A stretch of DNA of 64,000 nt from Aquimarina sp. Aq78 (lineage in GTDB: Bacteria; Bacteroidota; Bacteroidia; Flavobacteriales; Flavobacteriaceae): contig NZ_OMKA01000023.1 in the NCBI RefSeq assembly GCF_900299525.1, positions 248,001 to 312,000 on the forward strand, in the 5' to 3' direction. The notes below the pieces were generated by a model, which did not search any database, had not been told where the DNA came from, and saw nothing but the letters and a program-made list of their open reading frames with translations. The translations under genes were made by a program, and so were the position numbers. Each line of letters begins with the position of its first letter. The first letter of the stretch is position 1. Shown one piece after another: positions 16,848-26,732 of this stretch.

Positions 16848-17033
16848 TTATAGCAATGGAGCTGGACATTCTGGAGTCCCATCACAACAATTATAATGAT
16901 CAGACCAACAGCATCGTTTAACAGGATGCCATTCATACCTTCTGCAACCTCCGTCAGGTTCTCTTCCTCCATTAACTTGTTTTTGTTGAGCTTTACTTAA
17001 AGCTTCACCTAAATTTGAAATTTTTTTTAACAT
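16848..17033 (-). CDS. Cys-rich peptide with double-glycine leader (bacteriocin-like or RiPP precursor)
   Basis: This 61-aa precursor has an N-terminal leader starting MLKKISNLGEALSK and ending in a GG at residues 22-23, the pattern of Bacteroidota bacteriocin-like peptides cut by C39 peptidase-ABC exporters. The predicted 38-residue core has six Cys (30, 41, 42, 49, 50, 56), including two CC pairs, plus several Pro and aromatic residues. The gene ends just before the bidirectional terminator at 16795-16824, supporting it as a real transcript. No exporter or modification enzyme is visible within the window. Whether the core is disulfide-bonded, modified or antimicrobial cannot be read from sequence. 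The leader similarity is by memory of the family. Confidence 0.75.
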   Translation of the reverse strand: MLKKISNLGEALSKAQQKQVNGGREPDGGCRRYEWHPVKRCCWSDHYNCCDGTPECPAPLL

Positions 17034-17426
17034 AATTAGAGTTTTAAGATTATATTCCTACGACTATTTATAGACATTCATAGTATTTGTCTATTTTGTT
17101 TAGTGTAATTTTTATAGCTGTGATATAAATATATTAAATGGTTAATATTACTAAAGTTATAGTTTTTGAAAAGAGCAACTTTCTCTTTAACACAAAATTA
17201 ATAGGTGAAGAAAAGATCATAACTACAGATTTTCAATAGTAATGACTTCAACTTATTCAAAAGAAAATAGCAAAGAAAGTTTTTAAAACATTAAATATTT
17301 TTAATGTATAATTTTTTAGTATTTACTGAAAACAAGGGGTGCCAAATTCACTATTTTCAGGGGGAAACGAGGTCAAAAATCTAATTACTTTTATCAAATG
17401 ATTACACTACTATAAATGATAGACTA
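17034..17426. other. Intergenic region between divergent small peptide gene and secreted protein gene
   Basis: This is 393 nt of very AT-rich DNA that must hold two divergent promoters. I found no full TTG/TAnnTTTG pair for either gene. A weak TAACTTTA box lies on the - strand at 17152-17159. A small AT-rich hairpin (ACATTAAA/TTTAATGT) spans 17288-17307. Confidence 0.5.
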
Positions 17427-18359
17427 ATGAAAAAAATATTGGTTTTTGTAATAATTTGTATGATGAACATAGGTATGGCCCAAAATAAGGAAGATATAAT
17501 CGGTTTGTATGCATTAGGCTCTCATTCTCCAGAAGGAGGAAGTCATCTATTCGTTTTAGAAAATGGCAAATTTGTAATTACATATTTTGGAGGTGCGCAG
17601 ATAGGAGAGTGGCGTTTAGATAGAGATCATACCTTTTTGTTTACCCCAAATACCAAAAAAAACGAATTCGAACTTTATGGGAGATATAATAAAAAGATTA
17701 AAGATAGTTTAAAAATCTCTTTTATGGGGTTTGAAGAATCACGAAGTTTCGTGAGTTTGAAAAAATCAAAAGATGACCACTATGTAATGAAACAGGTATT
17801 TAATGATGAAGCTAACTGTTTTGGCTATCCATACGTAGAAACTTTTAAAAAGAATACCGATATGATTTCTTTTATGACCATAAATGAAGGAATGAATACT
17901 GCAATAATTGATTTTAATATAAAAGGGCTTAATGATTTTATTGCTTATTTTTTTACTAGAGAAAATGAGGCATACCCTTTTTATGCCATGTTAAAAGGAA
18001 ATAAATTATATATAGATGAAAACGAATATTCAGAAAAACGTCCTTTGCCGACAGAAGGAGAAGACATAGAATTTATTAGAGCAATAGCCAATAAGAATAC
18101 TTCTGAAACTGTACTCCTTTATAACCCCTCATATAACCACTTTAAAGAGGATATCAATGCAAACCATGTTTTTGATAAAGAAAAACAAGCATATATTGAT
18201 CTAGAATTTTATAAAGAAGGAAATGAAAATAGAATAGATGATGAAGCATTTTTTGATATGTCGATCATCTATAAGTATGAATTATGTTCTGGGAACTATA
18301 CCAAATCAGATAATTTCAAAATCGAAGATAAACCTATTTTCCAGGTTAATTGTAAATAA
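17427..18359 (+). CDS. Secreted protein of unknown function
   Basis: This 310-aa protein starts with a clear signal peptide (about 19 residues, cleavage after GMA before QN). The mature part is soluble and rich in Asp, Glu, Lys and aromatic residues. Residues about 22-85 (IGLYALG, then GGSHLFVLENGKFVITYFGGAQIGEW) look like a small beta-barrel or lipocalin-like fold in which a quantity of output is described, but I recognise no family. There is no T9SS sorting domain. It is not obviously in an operon; a 150-nt gap with no clear terminator separates it from the macroglobulin gene. Confidence 0.6.
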   Translation: MKKILVFVIICMMNIGMAQNKEDIIGLYALGSHSPEGGSHLFVLENGKFVITYFGGAQIGEWRLDRDHTFLFTPNTKKNEFELYGRYNKKIKDSLKISFMGFEESRSFVSLKKSKDDHYVMKQVFNDEANCFGYPYVETFKKNTDMISFMTINEGMNTAIIDFNIKGLNDFIAYFFTRENEAYPFYAMLKGNKLYIDENEYSEKRPLPTEGEDIEFIRAIANKNTSETVLLYNPSYNHFKEDINANHVFDKEKQAYIDLEFYKEGNENRIDDEAFFDMSIIYKYELCSGNYTKSDNFKIEDKPIFQVNCK

Positions 18360-18509
18360 ATGAATGTAGAAATGTTGGATGAGGATCAAAAAAATAGACT
18401 AAAAAACGGATTAAATAATAGAATTGAAATTTACAATATTAAGCAGGTTAAGATAGTGTAGAATACAGTTAAATAATTACTACCTTTAATCCGCTAAACA
18501 TCGACTAAT

Positions 18510-21500
18510 ATGAAATTATCGCGAATTCTCTATCTGTTACTTTTTGTAACACTTGTATTTTCTTGTAAGAAAAAAGATGATCAATCTATAGCTGAGGCAA
18601 ATGCTTCAGAATTAAACAAATATCAAGAATATATTTCAGATGTATCTTCAGGGGTAATTTCAGTTTTGGATAATGTATATGTGGTGTTGCAAACACCAGT
18701 AGAAGGTTGGGATGATAATCAAGAACTGCCAAAAGATATACTCACTGTATCACCAAAGGTAAAAGGTAAAATAATTGCTGTAAACAACCGAACTATTTCT
18801 TTTCAGCCAGAAGAAGGTTTTGATGAAGATACCGCTTATACTTTTACATTAGATCTCGAGGAATTAGTTAAAGATCTTAAGGATGATCTTGATGAAGAAT
18901 TTGTTTTTACTGTAAAGACATTAAAACAACAATTTTCTATAATTACTGATAACCTTCAGTCGTATAGTAAAGATTGGCAATATATAGATGGAACAATAAC
19001 ATCAAGTGATCAAATGAAATTTGATGTAGCAAAACAACTTATTACTGCATCACAAAAAGGAAAGGAAATAGCTGTAAAATTTAGCGAATCAATCGATAAA
19101 AGTCGCCAGTTTAGTTTTAGAATTGATAGTATTCAACGTTTTGAAGATGATTCTGAAGTTAACGTTAAATGGTCTGGTAAATCTTTTGATATCGATACCG
19201 AAGGCGAGGATGTATTTGCCATACCCGGGAAGAATAATTTTTCTATAATTAGTGTTTCGGTTGCTAATGTAGATAATCAATATGTAGAAATTAATTTTTC
19301 TGACCCACTAAAGAAAAATCAAAATTTTAATGGTTTAGTAACCATTTCTGGAGCGAAAAATTTAAAGTATACCGTAAATGGAAATGTGCTCAAAGTATAT
19401 CCCAAACAAGAACTTAAAGGAACATTAGAGGTGACTGCTTTTGAAGGGATTAAAAGCACAGATAATTATAAATTAAAGAACACATATACCGAAAATGTAT
19501 CTTTCCAACAACCCAATCCAGAGATTCGTTTACTACAAAGCGGAGTGATTCTACCTACTTCAGATAATCTGAAATTTAATTTTGAAGCGATCAACCTTCG
19601 CGCGGTTGAGGTACAAGTAGTTAAAATCTTCGAAAATAACGTCCTTCAGTTTTTACAAAACAACAACCTTAATGGTTCTAGTGATTTGAGAAGTGTAGCA
19701 AGACCAATTGCCAAAAAACTAATTAATCTTCAAGAAAATCCATCTTTAAATCTTAGTAAATGGAATGCTTTTGCAATTGATTTAAAAAAGTTGATTACAC
19801 CAGAACCTGGGGCAATCTATAGAGTAGAACTAAATTATCGAAAAGCCTATTCGCTGTATAAATGTGACGGAGCAGCTGCAGATGATACTCCGATTAATGA
19901 ATTGACAGATAATTATGACGAAGAAGAGGAATCTAGTTTTTGGGATAGCTCTCAATACTATTATGATGATTATTACGACTACAATTGGGAAGAAAGAGAG
20001 AACCCATGTAGCACTTCTTACTTTAGAGATAAAAAAATAAGTGCAAATGTATTAGCCTCTAACCTGGGAGTAGTAGTTAAGAAAGGACTTAATAATGCAT
20101 ATATGGTTACGGTTAATGATATTATTACCACTAGCCCTGTATCAAATGTAAAAGTAACTTTTTATAATTATCAGCAACAAGAAATGGGAGTGGCGACTAC
20201 CGATGCAGAGGGAATAACTGGTTTTGATGCAGATCGCCCTGCATATTTTGCCATTGCCCAATCGGGAAAACAACAAACCTATGTAAAATTGAATGATGGA
20301 AACGCACTATCTGTAAGTAAATTTGATGTTTCTGGAGTAAGATTGCAAAAAGGAATCAAAGGATATATTTACGGAGAACGTGGTGTTTGGCGTCCTGGAG
20401 ACACCTTATTTTTATCTTTTATGCTTAATGATAATGCAAATAAATTACCAAAAGGACACCCGGTAAAATTTGAATTACGTGACCCATACGGTAAAGTGAC
20501 CTACCAGAAAACAAAGACTAATGGTATCAAAAATTTCTACAAGTTTGTTGTAAATACTTCTGATGAAGCACCTACCGGTAACTGGCAAGCCAAAGTTAAT
20601 GTTGGAGGAGCTAGTTTTAGCAAAACACTTAAAATTGAAACCATAAAACCCAACCGCCTTAAAATCAAAACTACCTTTGATGATGAAGTTCTGGGGGCTA
20701 ATAAGAACATACAAGGTAATCTCGAAGTGTTATGGTTACACGGAGCGATTGCCAAAAACCTGAAAACGGATATCAATGTTCGATTCAATCCAGGTAAAAC
20801 CAGTTTTAAAACCTTCCCGGGATATGTTTTTGATGACCCAACCCGCAAGTTTGGAACCGAAGAACAGGAAGTATTTCAGGGGCGAATTTCTGGCGAAGGA
20901 AAAGCAAGTTTTAGCCTTAAACCAAAACTTGAAAATAAAGCTGCAGGAATGTTAAAAGCCTCTTTTATTACCAAAGTATATGAAAACGGAGGAGATTTTA
21001 GTACAGATGTCATTAGTAAAGATTTTTCACCATATAGTACATATGTAGGAGTAAATGTTCCTAAAGGTGATAAAGCACGAGGAATGTTGTTAACGGACAC
21101 AAAACATAATTTTGAAGTTGTTTCTGTAGATGATAAAGGAAATCCTAAATCAGTCAAAAATCTTGAGGTTTCTATATATAAAGTCGATTGGAGATGGTGG
21201 TGGGATACATCAGAAGATAACCTGTCTTCTTATAATAGAGGATCATATCATAACGAAGTATTTAAGACCAAAGTAACAACTAACAATAGTGGAAAAGCAA
21301 ATTTCAATTTTGAATTAAAATACCCAGAGTGGGGAAGATATCTGGTAAGAGTGGTAGACCCAAATGGAGGGCATGCTACCGGAAAAATAATGTATATCGA
21401 TTGGCCAGGCTGGGCTGGGAAATCACGTAAAAATGACCCTTCTGCAGCAACAATGTTATTGTTTTCAACAGATAAAAACACCTATAATGTTGGGGAGAAA

Positions 21501-24035
21501 GCTATTGTAACCTTTCCGTCTAGTGAAGGAGGAAGAGCATTAGTAACTGTAGAAAATGGCACCGAGGTACTATCTTCGCAATGGGTAACCCCTCAAAAAG
21601 GAGAAACGAAGTTCGAATTGCCGATCGATGAATTATACACTCCCAATGTGTATATTAATATCACATTACTACAACCACATGCCGATACAGCAAACGATTT
21701 ACCAATACGTTTATATGGCATCGTTCCAATTTCTGTTGAAGATCCGAATACCAAGGTTCAACCTAAACTAACAATGCCAGATGTATTGCGACCAGAAGAA
21801 ACGATTACACTGAAAGTTGGAGAAAATAATGGTAAACCCATGACATATTCTATTGCTATTGTAGATGAGGGTTTATTGGATCTAACACGGTTTAAAACAC
21901 CAAACCCCTGGAATAGCTTTTACGCTCGCGAAGCACTTGGAGTAAAAACCTGGGATGTATATGATGATGTAATTGGAGCCTACGGCGGAAGTATCAATCA
22001 GGTATTTAGTATTGGAGGTGATGCAGAAGCTGGAGGCAGTAAATCAAAAAAAGCGAACCGATTTAAACCTATGGTTGTCTTTGAAGGGCCATTTGAACTT
22101 AAAAAAGGCGAGACGCGTGCTCATAAAATTAAAATTCCAAAATATGTTGGATCTGTACGTACCATGATAGTGGCTTCAGATGCAGAAAACGCGGCCTATG
22201 GTAGTGCAGATAAGACAACACCAGTACGTAAACCTTTAATGGTACTGACTTCAATTCCTCGTAAAATTACTCCAGGAGAAAAAGTAACAATACCAGTCAC
22301 CGTTTTTGCGATGGAGAATAAAGTAAAAAACGTAACCGTTACCTTAAAACCTAACAAAGGATTTACAGTAATCGGCGAGACGCAACAAAAACTATCGTTT
22401 CCTCAACCTGATGAGAAAATGGTCTATTTTGATATCGAAGTGCTAGAAGGAGCTTCTATTACAGATATTGAAGTAGTGGCTAGTGGCGGTGGAGAAAAAG
22501 CATCATATAAAGTTCCTATTAATATAGTGAACCCAAATCCAATAACGACAGAAGTCAACTCTATTGTTCTAGAACCCAATAGTGAGCAGGAAGTAGACTT
22601 TGCAGCATTTGGAATTGATGGAAGTAACAGTGCAACGATTGAGTTTTCATCATTACCACCAATGAATTTTGAAAGTAGATTAAGCTACCTGATTCGTTAT
22701 CCACACGGTTGTGTTGAACAAACGACTTCGGCAGCATTCCCACAATTGTATCTTGGTGATGTCTTCAATTTATCATCGGATAAAAAGCAAAGAATACAGA
22801 AAAATATAGAAGCTGCTATGTATAGACTTAAACGTTTTATACAACCAAATGGTGGGATGTCATATTGGCCTGGATATAGTAACCCTAATGATTGGGGAAC
22901 TACCTATGCTGGTCATTTCTTGCTCGAAGCAAATAAACAAGGGTATGTATTGCCAATAGGTTTTAAAAGTAACTGGATTAATTATCAGCAGCAGCAAGCC
23001 AAACGATGGAGAAGTGGTAACAATGACCTGGCACAAGCTTATCGATTATATACATTAGCACTTGCCGGAAGCCCTGATCTGTCATCAATGAACAGGTTAA
23101 GGGAGACATCAGGATTGTCTAATGATGCCAAATTGAGATTAGCGGCAGCTTATGGGCTAATTGCTCAGACAAATGCTGCAAACCAATTGCTTAATTCGGC
23201 AAATATTGATTTTCAACCTAGAAACAATAATCATTACACCTATGGATCTACAAGTCGAAATCGGGCAATGGCACTAGAAACACTTGTAGCTTTGGATCAA
23301 AAAGTGAAGGCACAGAAAGTGGCAGTGGATTTGGCTAAAGAATTATCTTCCAAAAATTGGATGAGTACGCAAACTACATCTTATGCATTAATGGCAATGG
23401 CAAAATATGCAACCTATGTTGGAGGAAAAGGTGTAAATGTAAACTATATTCTTAACGGAAAATCAACAAATGCTAATACAAACAAGACATTGGCAACTTC
23501 TGGTGATATATCTATTTTAAAAAGTAATAAACTGGTGCTTAAAAACAATAAGGATAACACCATTTTTGTACAAATTGCAACAAGTGGAATTCTACCTGTT
23601 GGTAAGGAAAAAGTAATTCAAAGCAAGTTTAAGGCAATTGTAGATTATAAGACCAGGGATGGTAATATAATTAATCCAATTCTATTAACCCAAGGAACAG
23701 ATTTTGTGGCAGAAGTAACGATTACTAATACTACAGGTTCTAAAGTAAAAGATATTGCATTGACCGAAATTTTCCCATCAGGATGGGAAGTAGTCAATAC
23801 TCGATTTACAGATTTTGGATCGTTTAAAGCTAATGCTGTAACACATACTGATATTCGTGATGATAGAGTGAATTTCTATTTTGACCTAAAACCAAATGAA
23901 AGTAAAACAATGACCATTTTATTAAATGCATCCTACTTAGGTAAATACTATCTGCCAGGTATCCAATGCGAAGCCATGTATGATAATGATTATTTAGTAA
24001 GAAGTAAAGGGAAATGGGTAGAAGTGGTGAAGTAG
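18510..24035 (+). CDS. Alpha-2-macroglobulin family lipoprotein (YfhM-like)
   Basis: This 1841-aa protein is a bacterial alpha-2-macroglobulin, a periplasmic trap for proteases that breach the envelope. It has a lipoprotein signal with lipobox Cys19 (FSCKKK), repeated MG beta-sandwich domains, a GVWRPGDTLFLSF motif (around 625-640) and an A2M core with SIAIVDEGLLDLT (near 1115). The thioester motif is intact: PHGCVEQTTS with Cys1401 and Gln1404, followed by an alpha-helical toroid domain carrying GGMSYWPG. The length fits the thioester type. In E. coli yfhM is next to pbpC; here pbpC lies 2.7 kb downstream on the same strand with four genes between. A acidic Tyr/Asp-rich insertion sits around residues 465-500. 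Confidence 0.92.
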   Translation: MKLSRILYLLLFVTLVFSCKKKDDQSIAEANASELNKYQEYISDVSSGVISVLDNVYVVLQTPVEGWDDNQELPKDILTVSPKVKGKIIAVNNRTISFQPEEGFDEDTAYTFTLDLEELVKDLKDDLDEEFVFTVKTLKQQFSIITDNLQSYSKDWQYIDGTITSSDQMKFDVAKQLITASQKGKEIAVKFSESIDKSRQFSFRIDSIQRFEDDSEVNVKWSGKSFDIDTEGEDVFAIPGKNNFSIISVSVANVDNQYVEINFSDPLKKNQNFNGLVTISGAKNLKYTVNGNVLKVYPKQELKGTLEVTAFEGIKSTDNYKLKNTYTENVSFQQPNPEIRLLQSGVILPTSDNLKFNFEAINLRAVEVQVVKIFENNVLQFLQNNNLNGSSDLRSVARPIAKKLINLQENPSLNLSKWNAFAIDLKKLITPEPGAIYRVELNYRKAYSLYKCDGAAADDTPINELTDNYDEEEESSFWDSSQYYYDDYYDYNWEERENPCSTSYFRDKKISANVLASNLGVVVKKGLNNAYMVTVNDIITTSPVSNVKVTFYNYQQQEMGVATTDAEGITGFDADRPAYFAIAQSGKQQTYVKLNDGNALSVSKFDVSGVRLQKGIKGYIYGERGVWRPGDTLFLSFMLNDNANKLPKGHPVKFELRDPYGKVTYQKTKTNGIKNFYKFVVNTSDEAPTGNWQAKVNVGGASFSKTLKIETIKPNRLKIKTTFDDEVLGANKNIQGNLEVLWLHGAIAKNLKTDINVRFNPGKTSFKTFPGYVFDDPTRKFGTEEQEVFQGRISGEGKASFSLKPKLENKAAGMLKASFITKVYENGGDFSTDVISKDFSPYSTYVGVNVPKGDKARGMLLTDTKHNFEVVSVDDKGNPKSVKNLEVSIYKVDWRWWWDTSEDNLSSYNRGSYHNEVFKTKVTTNNSGKANFNFELKYPEWGRYLVRVVDPNGGHATGKIMYIDWPGWAGKSRKNDPSAATMLLFSTDKNTYNVGEKAIVTFPSSEGGRALVTVENGTEVLSSQWVTPQKGETKFELPIDELYTPNVYINITLLQPHADTANDLPIRLYGIVPISVEDPNTKVQPKLTMPDVLRPEETITLKVGENNGKPMTYSIAIVDEGLLDLTRFKTPNPWNSFYAREALGVKTWDVYDDVIGAYGGSINQVFSIGGDAEAGGSKSKKANRFKPMVVFEGPFELKKGETRAHKIKIPKYVGSVRTMIVASDAENAAYGSADKTTPVRKPLMVLTSIPRKITPGEKVTIPVTVFAMENKVKNVTVTLKPNKGFTVIGETQQKLSFPQPDEKMVYFDIEVLEGASITDIEVVASGGGEKASYKVPINIVNPNPITTEVNSIVLEPNSEQEVDFAAFGIDGSNSATIEFSSLPPMNFESRLSYLIRYPHGCVEQTTSAAFPQLYLGDVFNLSSDKKQRIQKNIEAAMYRLKRFIQPNGGMSYWPGYSNPNDWGTTYAGHFLLEANKQGYVLPIGFKSNWINYQQQQAKRWRSGNNDLAQAYRLYTLALAGSPDLSSMNRLRETSGLSNDAKLRLAAAYGLIAQTNAANQLLNSANIDFQPRNNNHYTYGSTSRNRAMALETLVALDQKVKAQKVAVDLAKELSSKNWMSTQTTSYALMAMAKYATYVGGKGVNVNYILNGKSTNANTNKTLATSGDISILKSNKLVLKNNKDNTIFVQIATSGILPVGKEKVIQSKFKAIVDYKTRDGNIINPILLTQGTDFVAEVTITNTTGSKVKDIALTEIFPSGWEVVNTRFTDFGSFKANAVTHTDIRDDRVNFYFDLKPNESKTMTILLNASYLGKYYLPGIQCEAMYDNDYLVRSKGKWVEVVK

Positions 24036-24095
24036 ATTAATTGATTTGGTTACAGAACAGCCTCTTTAATCCTAATTAAAAATAATACAAATATT

Positions 24096-24608
24096 ATGAA
24101 AAAACACCTGCTTAAATACATAGCTCTCTTTGCCATAGGATTGTATTCTTCTCAAGTCATTGCATGTGATTGTGATTGCAAGGGAGATTGCTCATTTTCC
24201 TCAGTTTCGACAGGAGGGTTTGTTGCTATGGTAAAAGTAATTGAGTATTCTGAATTTTTAGAATATGAAGATGATGGAAAATTGAAGAAAATGCCTTTAG
24301 CAATGAAAGTAGAAGTTATTAAAAAATATAAAGGTGAAGATACTCGTAAAGTCATTCAAATTTGGGGAGATAACGGAATGCTATGTCGGCCATATACAGA
24401 TCATTTTAAGATAGGGAACCATTATTTGATTGCCCCAAACAAAATTTGGAAGGACTCTGAAAATGGAAAAATGGATGATTATGATTTCTTTTCATGTGAG
24501 ACTGGTTTTTTGGATGTTAATCTTAAAAAAAAGATGGTATATGGAACATATTCCAAAAACATAAATAAAATTTCATTAGATAAAATAGAAACCATTTTAA
24601 GTAAATAA
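24096..24608 (+). CDS. Small exported protein, possibly with NTR-like fold
   Basis: This 170-aa protein has a signal peptide of about 23 residues, then a Cys-rich start (CDCDCKGDC) and a FVAMVKVIEYSEF strand. Exported proteins with an N-terminal CxC and such a strand often adopt the netrin/TIMP-like (NTR) fold, but the match is only by pattern. Two further Cys (in GMLCRPY and FSCETG) could form disulfides. The gene lies 60 nt after the macroglobulin gene and may be co-transcribed. Its function is unknown. Confidence 0.55.
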   Translation: MKKHLLKYIALFAIGLYSSQVIACDCDCKGDCSFSSVSTGGFVAMVKVIEYSEFLEYEDDGKLKKMPLAMKVEVIKKYKGEDTRKVIQIWGDNGMLCRPYTDHFKIGNHYLIAPNKIWKDSENGKMDDYDFFSCETGFLDVNLKKKMVYGTYSKNINKISLDKIETILSK

Positions 24609-24637
24609 AAATTGTTACCGCAATAGTTGATAAAATA

Positions 24638-24931
24638 ATGATTTTAGAGCAAGCAATTTTATATATAAAACCTGGAGAATCAGAAGCTTTTGAGCAAGCT
24701 TTTAACGAAGCGCAAAAAATCATTTCTGCTATGAAAGGATATATTAGGCATGATGTATTGAAATGCATAGAAGAAAATGACAAATATGTATTGTTGGTAG
24801 AATGGGAAACGATAGAAGATCATGAAACAGGTTTTAGAAAATCTGAAGAATATCAGGAATGGAAAAAATTATTACATCATTTTTATGATCCTTTTCCTCT
24901 GGTGCAACATTATGCATCAATATTATCTTGA
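24638..24931 (+). CDS. Antibiotic biosynthesis monooxygenase (ABM) family protein
   Basis: This 97-aa protein is a single ferredoxin-like ABM domain: MILEQAILYIKPGESEAFEQAF at the start, a KGYIRHDVLKCIEENDKY strand pair, and VEWETIEDHETGFRKSEEYQEW. The family holds small dimeric enzymes such as quinol monooxygenases and many members of unknown substrate. No specific substrate can be assigned. It has no signal peptide, so it is cytoplasmic, unlike its envelope-protein neighbours. Confidence 0.8.
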   Translation: MILEQAILYIKPGESEAFEQAFNEAQKIISAMKGYIRHDVLKCIEENDKYVLLVEWETIEDHETGFRKSEEYQEWKKLLHHFYDPFPLVQHYASILS

Positions 24932-25012
24932 TGTAGCAAAGCGGTTATTTTAACTTAACCATAAAGCAGCATACTGTTTTTTTTATTACCATTGTTGAAA
25001 AGTCGAAAATAT

Positions 25013-25783
25013 ATGAATACTAAGTTTTATAAACTCTTAACAGGCCTTTTTTGCTTGATAAGTATTTATTCCTGTAAGCAACAATCGGTTTCTGTAAATA
25101 AGATCTCAGCAATTCAGCAAAAAATTGATTCTACAATAATTGCAGATAAAGCTATAGATTCATTTATTACACCTTTCCGAGATCATTTAAATAAAACTTT
25201 GGATGCTACACTGTGTATTGCTTCAGTAGATTTAACTAAACACGATGGAGAATTAGAAAGCAAATTGGGTAACCTTACAGCAGATATTTCTTTACATCAG
25301 GTAGAACCGATTTTTAAAAAAAGATATAATAAAGAAATTGATTTTGTATTATTAAATCATGGGGGTATGAGGGCACCAATACTAAAAGGACCGGTAACTG
25401 CTAGAACAGCCTTTGAAGTAATGCCTTTTGAAAATGAATTGGTAGTAGTAGAATTATCTTATGAAAAAGTACAGGAGTTAGTTTCTTATTTGGTCGAAAA
25501 ACAACGGGCACACCCTGTTTCTAATTTACGACTCAGTATTGTAAAGCAATCAAAAGAAGTGCAAAAATTAATTATTAATGGTAAATCATTACAAAACGGT
25601 AAAACCTATTTAGTGCTTACTACAGATTATTTACAACAAGGGGGAGATAGTATGAATTTCTTTAAAGATCCTATACAATTATATAAAACAGATTATAAAT
25701 TCAGAAATGCACTAATCGATTATTTTAAATCAATAGATACATTAAAAGTACAACTAGATAAAAGAATGAGATATGCAGAATAG
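25013..25783 (+). CDS. 5'-nucleotidase C-terminal domain lipoprotein (half of a split enzyme)
   Basis: This 256-aa protein is the C-terminal, substrate-binding domain of the UshA-type 5'-nucleotidase family, encoded alone. Evidence: the LGNLTADISLH motif, VLLNHGGMRAPILKGPVT, the FEVMPFENELVVVELS segment and LTTDYLQQGGDSM. A lipoprotein signal ends at Cys21 (IYSCKQQ). I chose the ATG at 25013 over a TTG 21 nt upstream because it gives a compact signal peptide. The gene overlaps the next one by 11 nt, which encodes the matching catalytic domain, so the two products should work together on nucleotides outside the inner membrane. Confidence 0.88.
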   Translation: MNTKFYKLLTGLFCLISIYSCKQQSVSVNKISAIQQKIDSTIIADKAIDSFITPFRDHLNKTLDATLCIASVDLTKHDGELESKLGNLTADISLHQVEPIFKKRYNKEIDFVLLNHGGMRAPILKGPVTARTAFEVMPFENELVVVELSYEKVQELVSYLVEKQRAHPVSNLRLSIVKQSKEVQKLIINGKSLQNGKTYLVLTTDYLQQGGDSMNFFKDPIQLYKTDYKFRNALIDYFKSIDTLKVQLDKRMRYAE

Positions 25784-26690
25784 AAGAATATTTATACAGA
25801 AAATAGTCTCGGCAACAGCTTTTGCTAGTTTAGGAGGAGTGAGTTTAGTATCTTGTGTTAGACCAGTATCAAAAAAGATAACAGTACTACATACCAATGA
25901 TGTGCATAGTCAGATTGATCCACTACCAAACAATCATTATAAATACCCAGGATTAGGAGGGTTTGCCAGAAGAGCATCGATCATAGAAAAAGTACGAAAA
26001 GAAAATCCAAACACCATTTTATTAGATGCAGGGGATATTTTTCAGGGCACTCCATATTTTAATTATTACGGGGGTGAAATTGAATTTAAACTGATGTCAA
26101 AACTAAACTATGATCTTGCAACGATAGGGAATCATGATTTTGATAATGGAATAGATGGATTACTAAGCCAATTACCTAATGCCACTTTTGATTTTGTATC
26201 GGCCAATTATGATTTTAAAAATACGGTGCTTGATGGCATAGTAAAACCATATAAAATATTAGTTAGAGATGGGATTAAAATTGGAGTCTTTGGTTTAGGA
26301 ATAGAACTGGAAGGTTTAGTGAATAAAAATTTATATAAAGAAACCCAATATCTCGACCCTATTGAAATTGCTCAAGATATCACGAGGGTATTAAAAGAAG
26401 ATCAGCATTGCGATCTTGTAATTTGCCTTTCTCATATTGGATATGATTATAAAAATGCTCAAGATAAAGTTTCTGACCTTCATCTGGCCAAAAAGACAAA
26501 AGATATCGACTTGATTATAGGCGGTCATACACATACATTATTACCGAAACCAGTTATTATAGACAATTTAGTGGGAGAAAAAGTGCTCGTCAATCAATGT
26601 GGTAAAAGTGGAGTGTATATGGGGCAAATTGATTTTTATTTTGATACCAATGGGAGTAAAACAGTAGAAGGAAGGTCAATAGAGGTTTAA
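25773..26690 (+). CDS. 5'-nucleotidase catalytic (metallophosphoesterase) domain, Tat-type lipoprotein
   Basis: This 305-aa protein is the catalytic half of a 5'-nucleotidase. The metal ligands are in the usual motifs: HTNDVHSQ (about 40-47), DAGDIFQG, GNHDFDNG, LSHIGYD and GGHTHTLL. The N-terminus has a twin-arginine stretch (NRRIFIQK, 3-10) followed by a hydrophobic segment and lipobox-like Cys28, so it is probably exported by Tat and lipid-anchored. It overlaps the upstream C-terminal-domain gene by 11 nt. The order (C-terminal domain first) is the reverse of the single-chain enzyme. Confidence 0.88.
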   Translation: MQNRRIFIQKIVSATAFASLGGVSLVSCVRPVSKKITVLHTNDVHSQIDPLPNNHYKYPGLGGFARRASIIEKVRKENPNTILLDAGDIFQGTPYFNYYGGEIEFKLMSKLNYDLATIGNHDFDNGIDGLLSQLPNATFDFVSANYDFKNTVLDGIVKPYKILVRDGIKIGVFGLGIELEGLVNKNLYKETQYLDPIEIAQDITRVLKEDQHCDLVICLSHIGYDYKNAQDKVSDLHLAKKTKDIDLIIGGHTHTLLPKPVIIDNLVGEKVLVNQCGKSGVYMGQIDFYFDTNGSKTVEGRSIEV

Positions 26691-26732
26691 AATATTTTTT
26701 TGAATAATTTATAGATTTATCCATAGTACACA

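Noticed and set aside
18360..18461. 33-residue frame (starts MNVEMLDEDQKNR) directly after the secreted protein stop
   Set aside because: No similarity recognised and no promoter; likely chance or a gene remnant.
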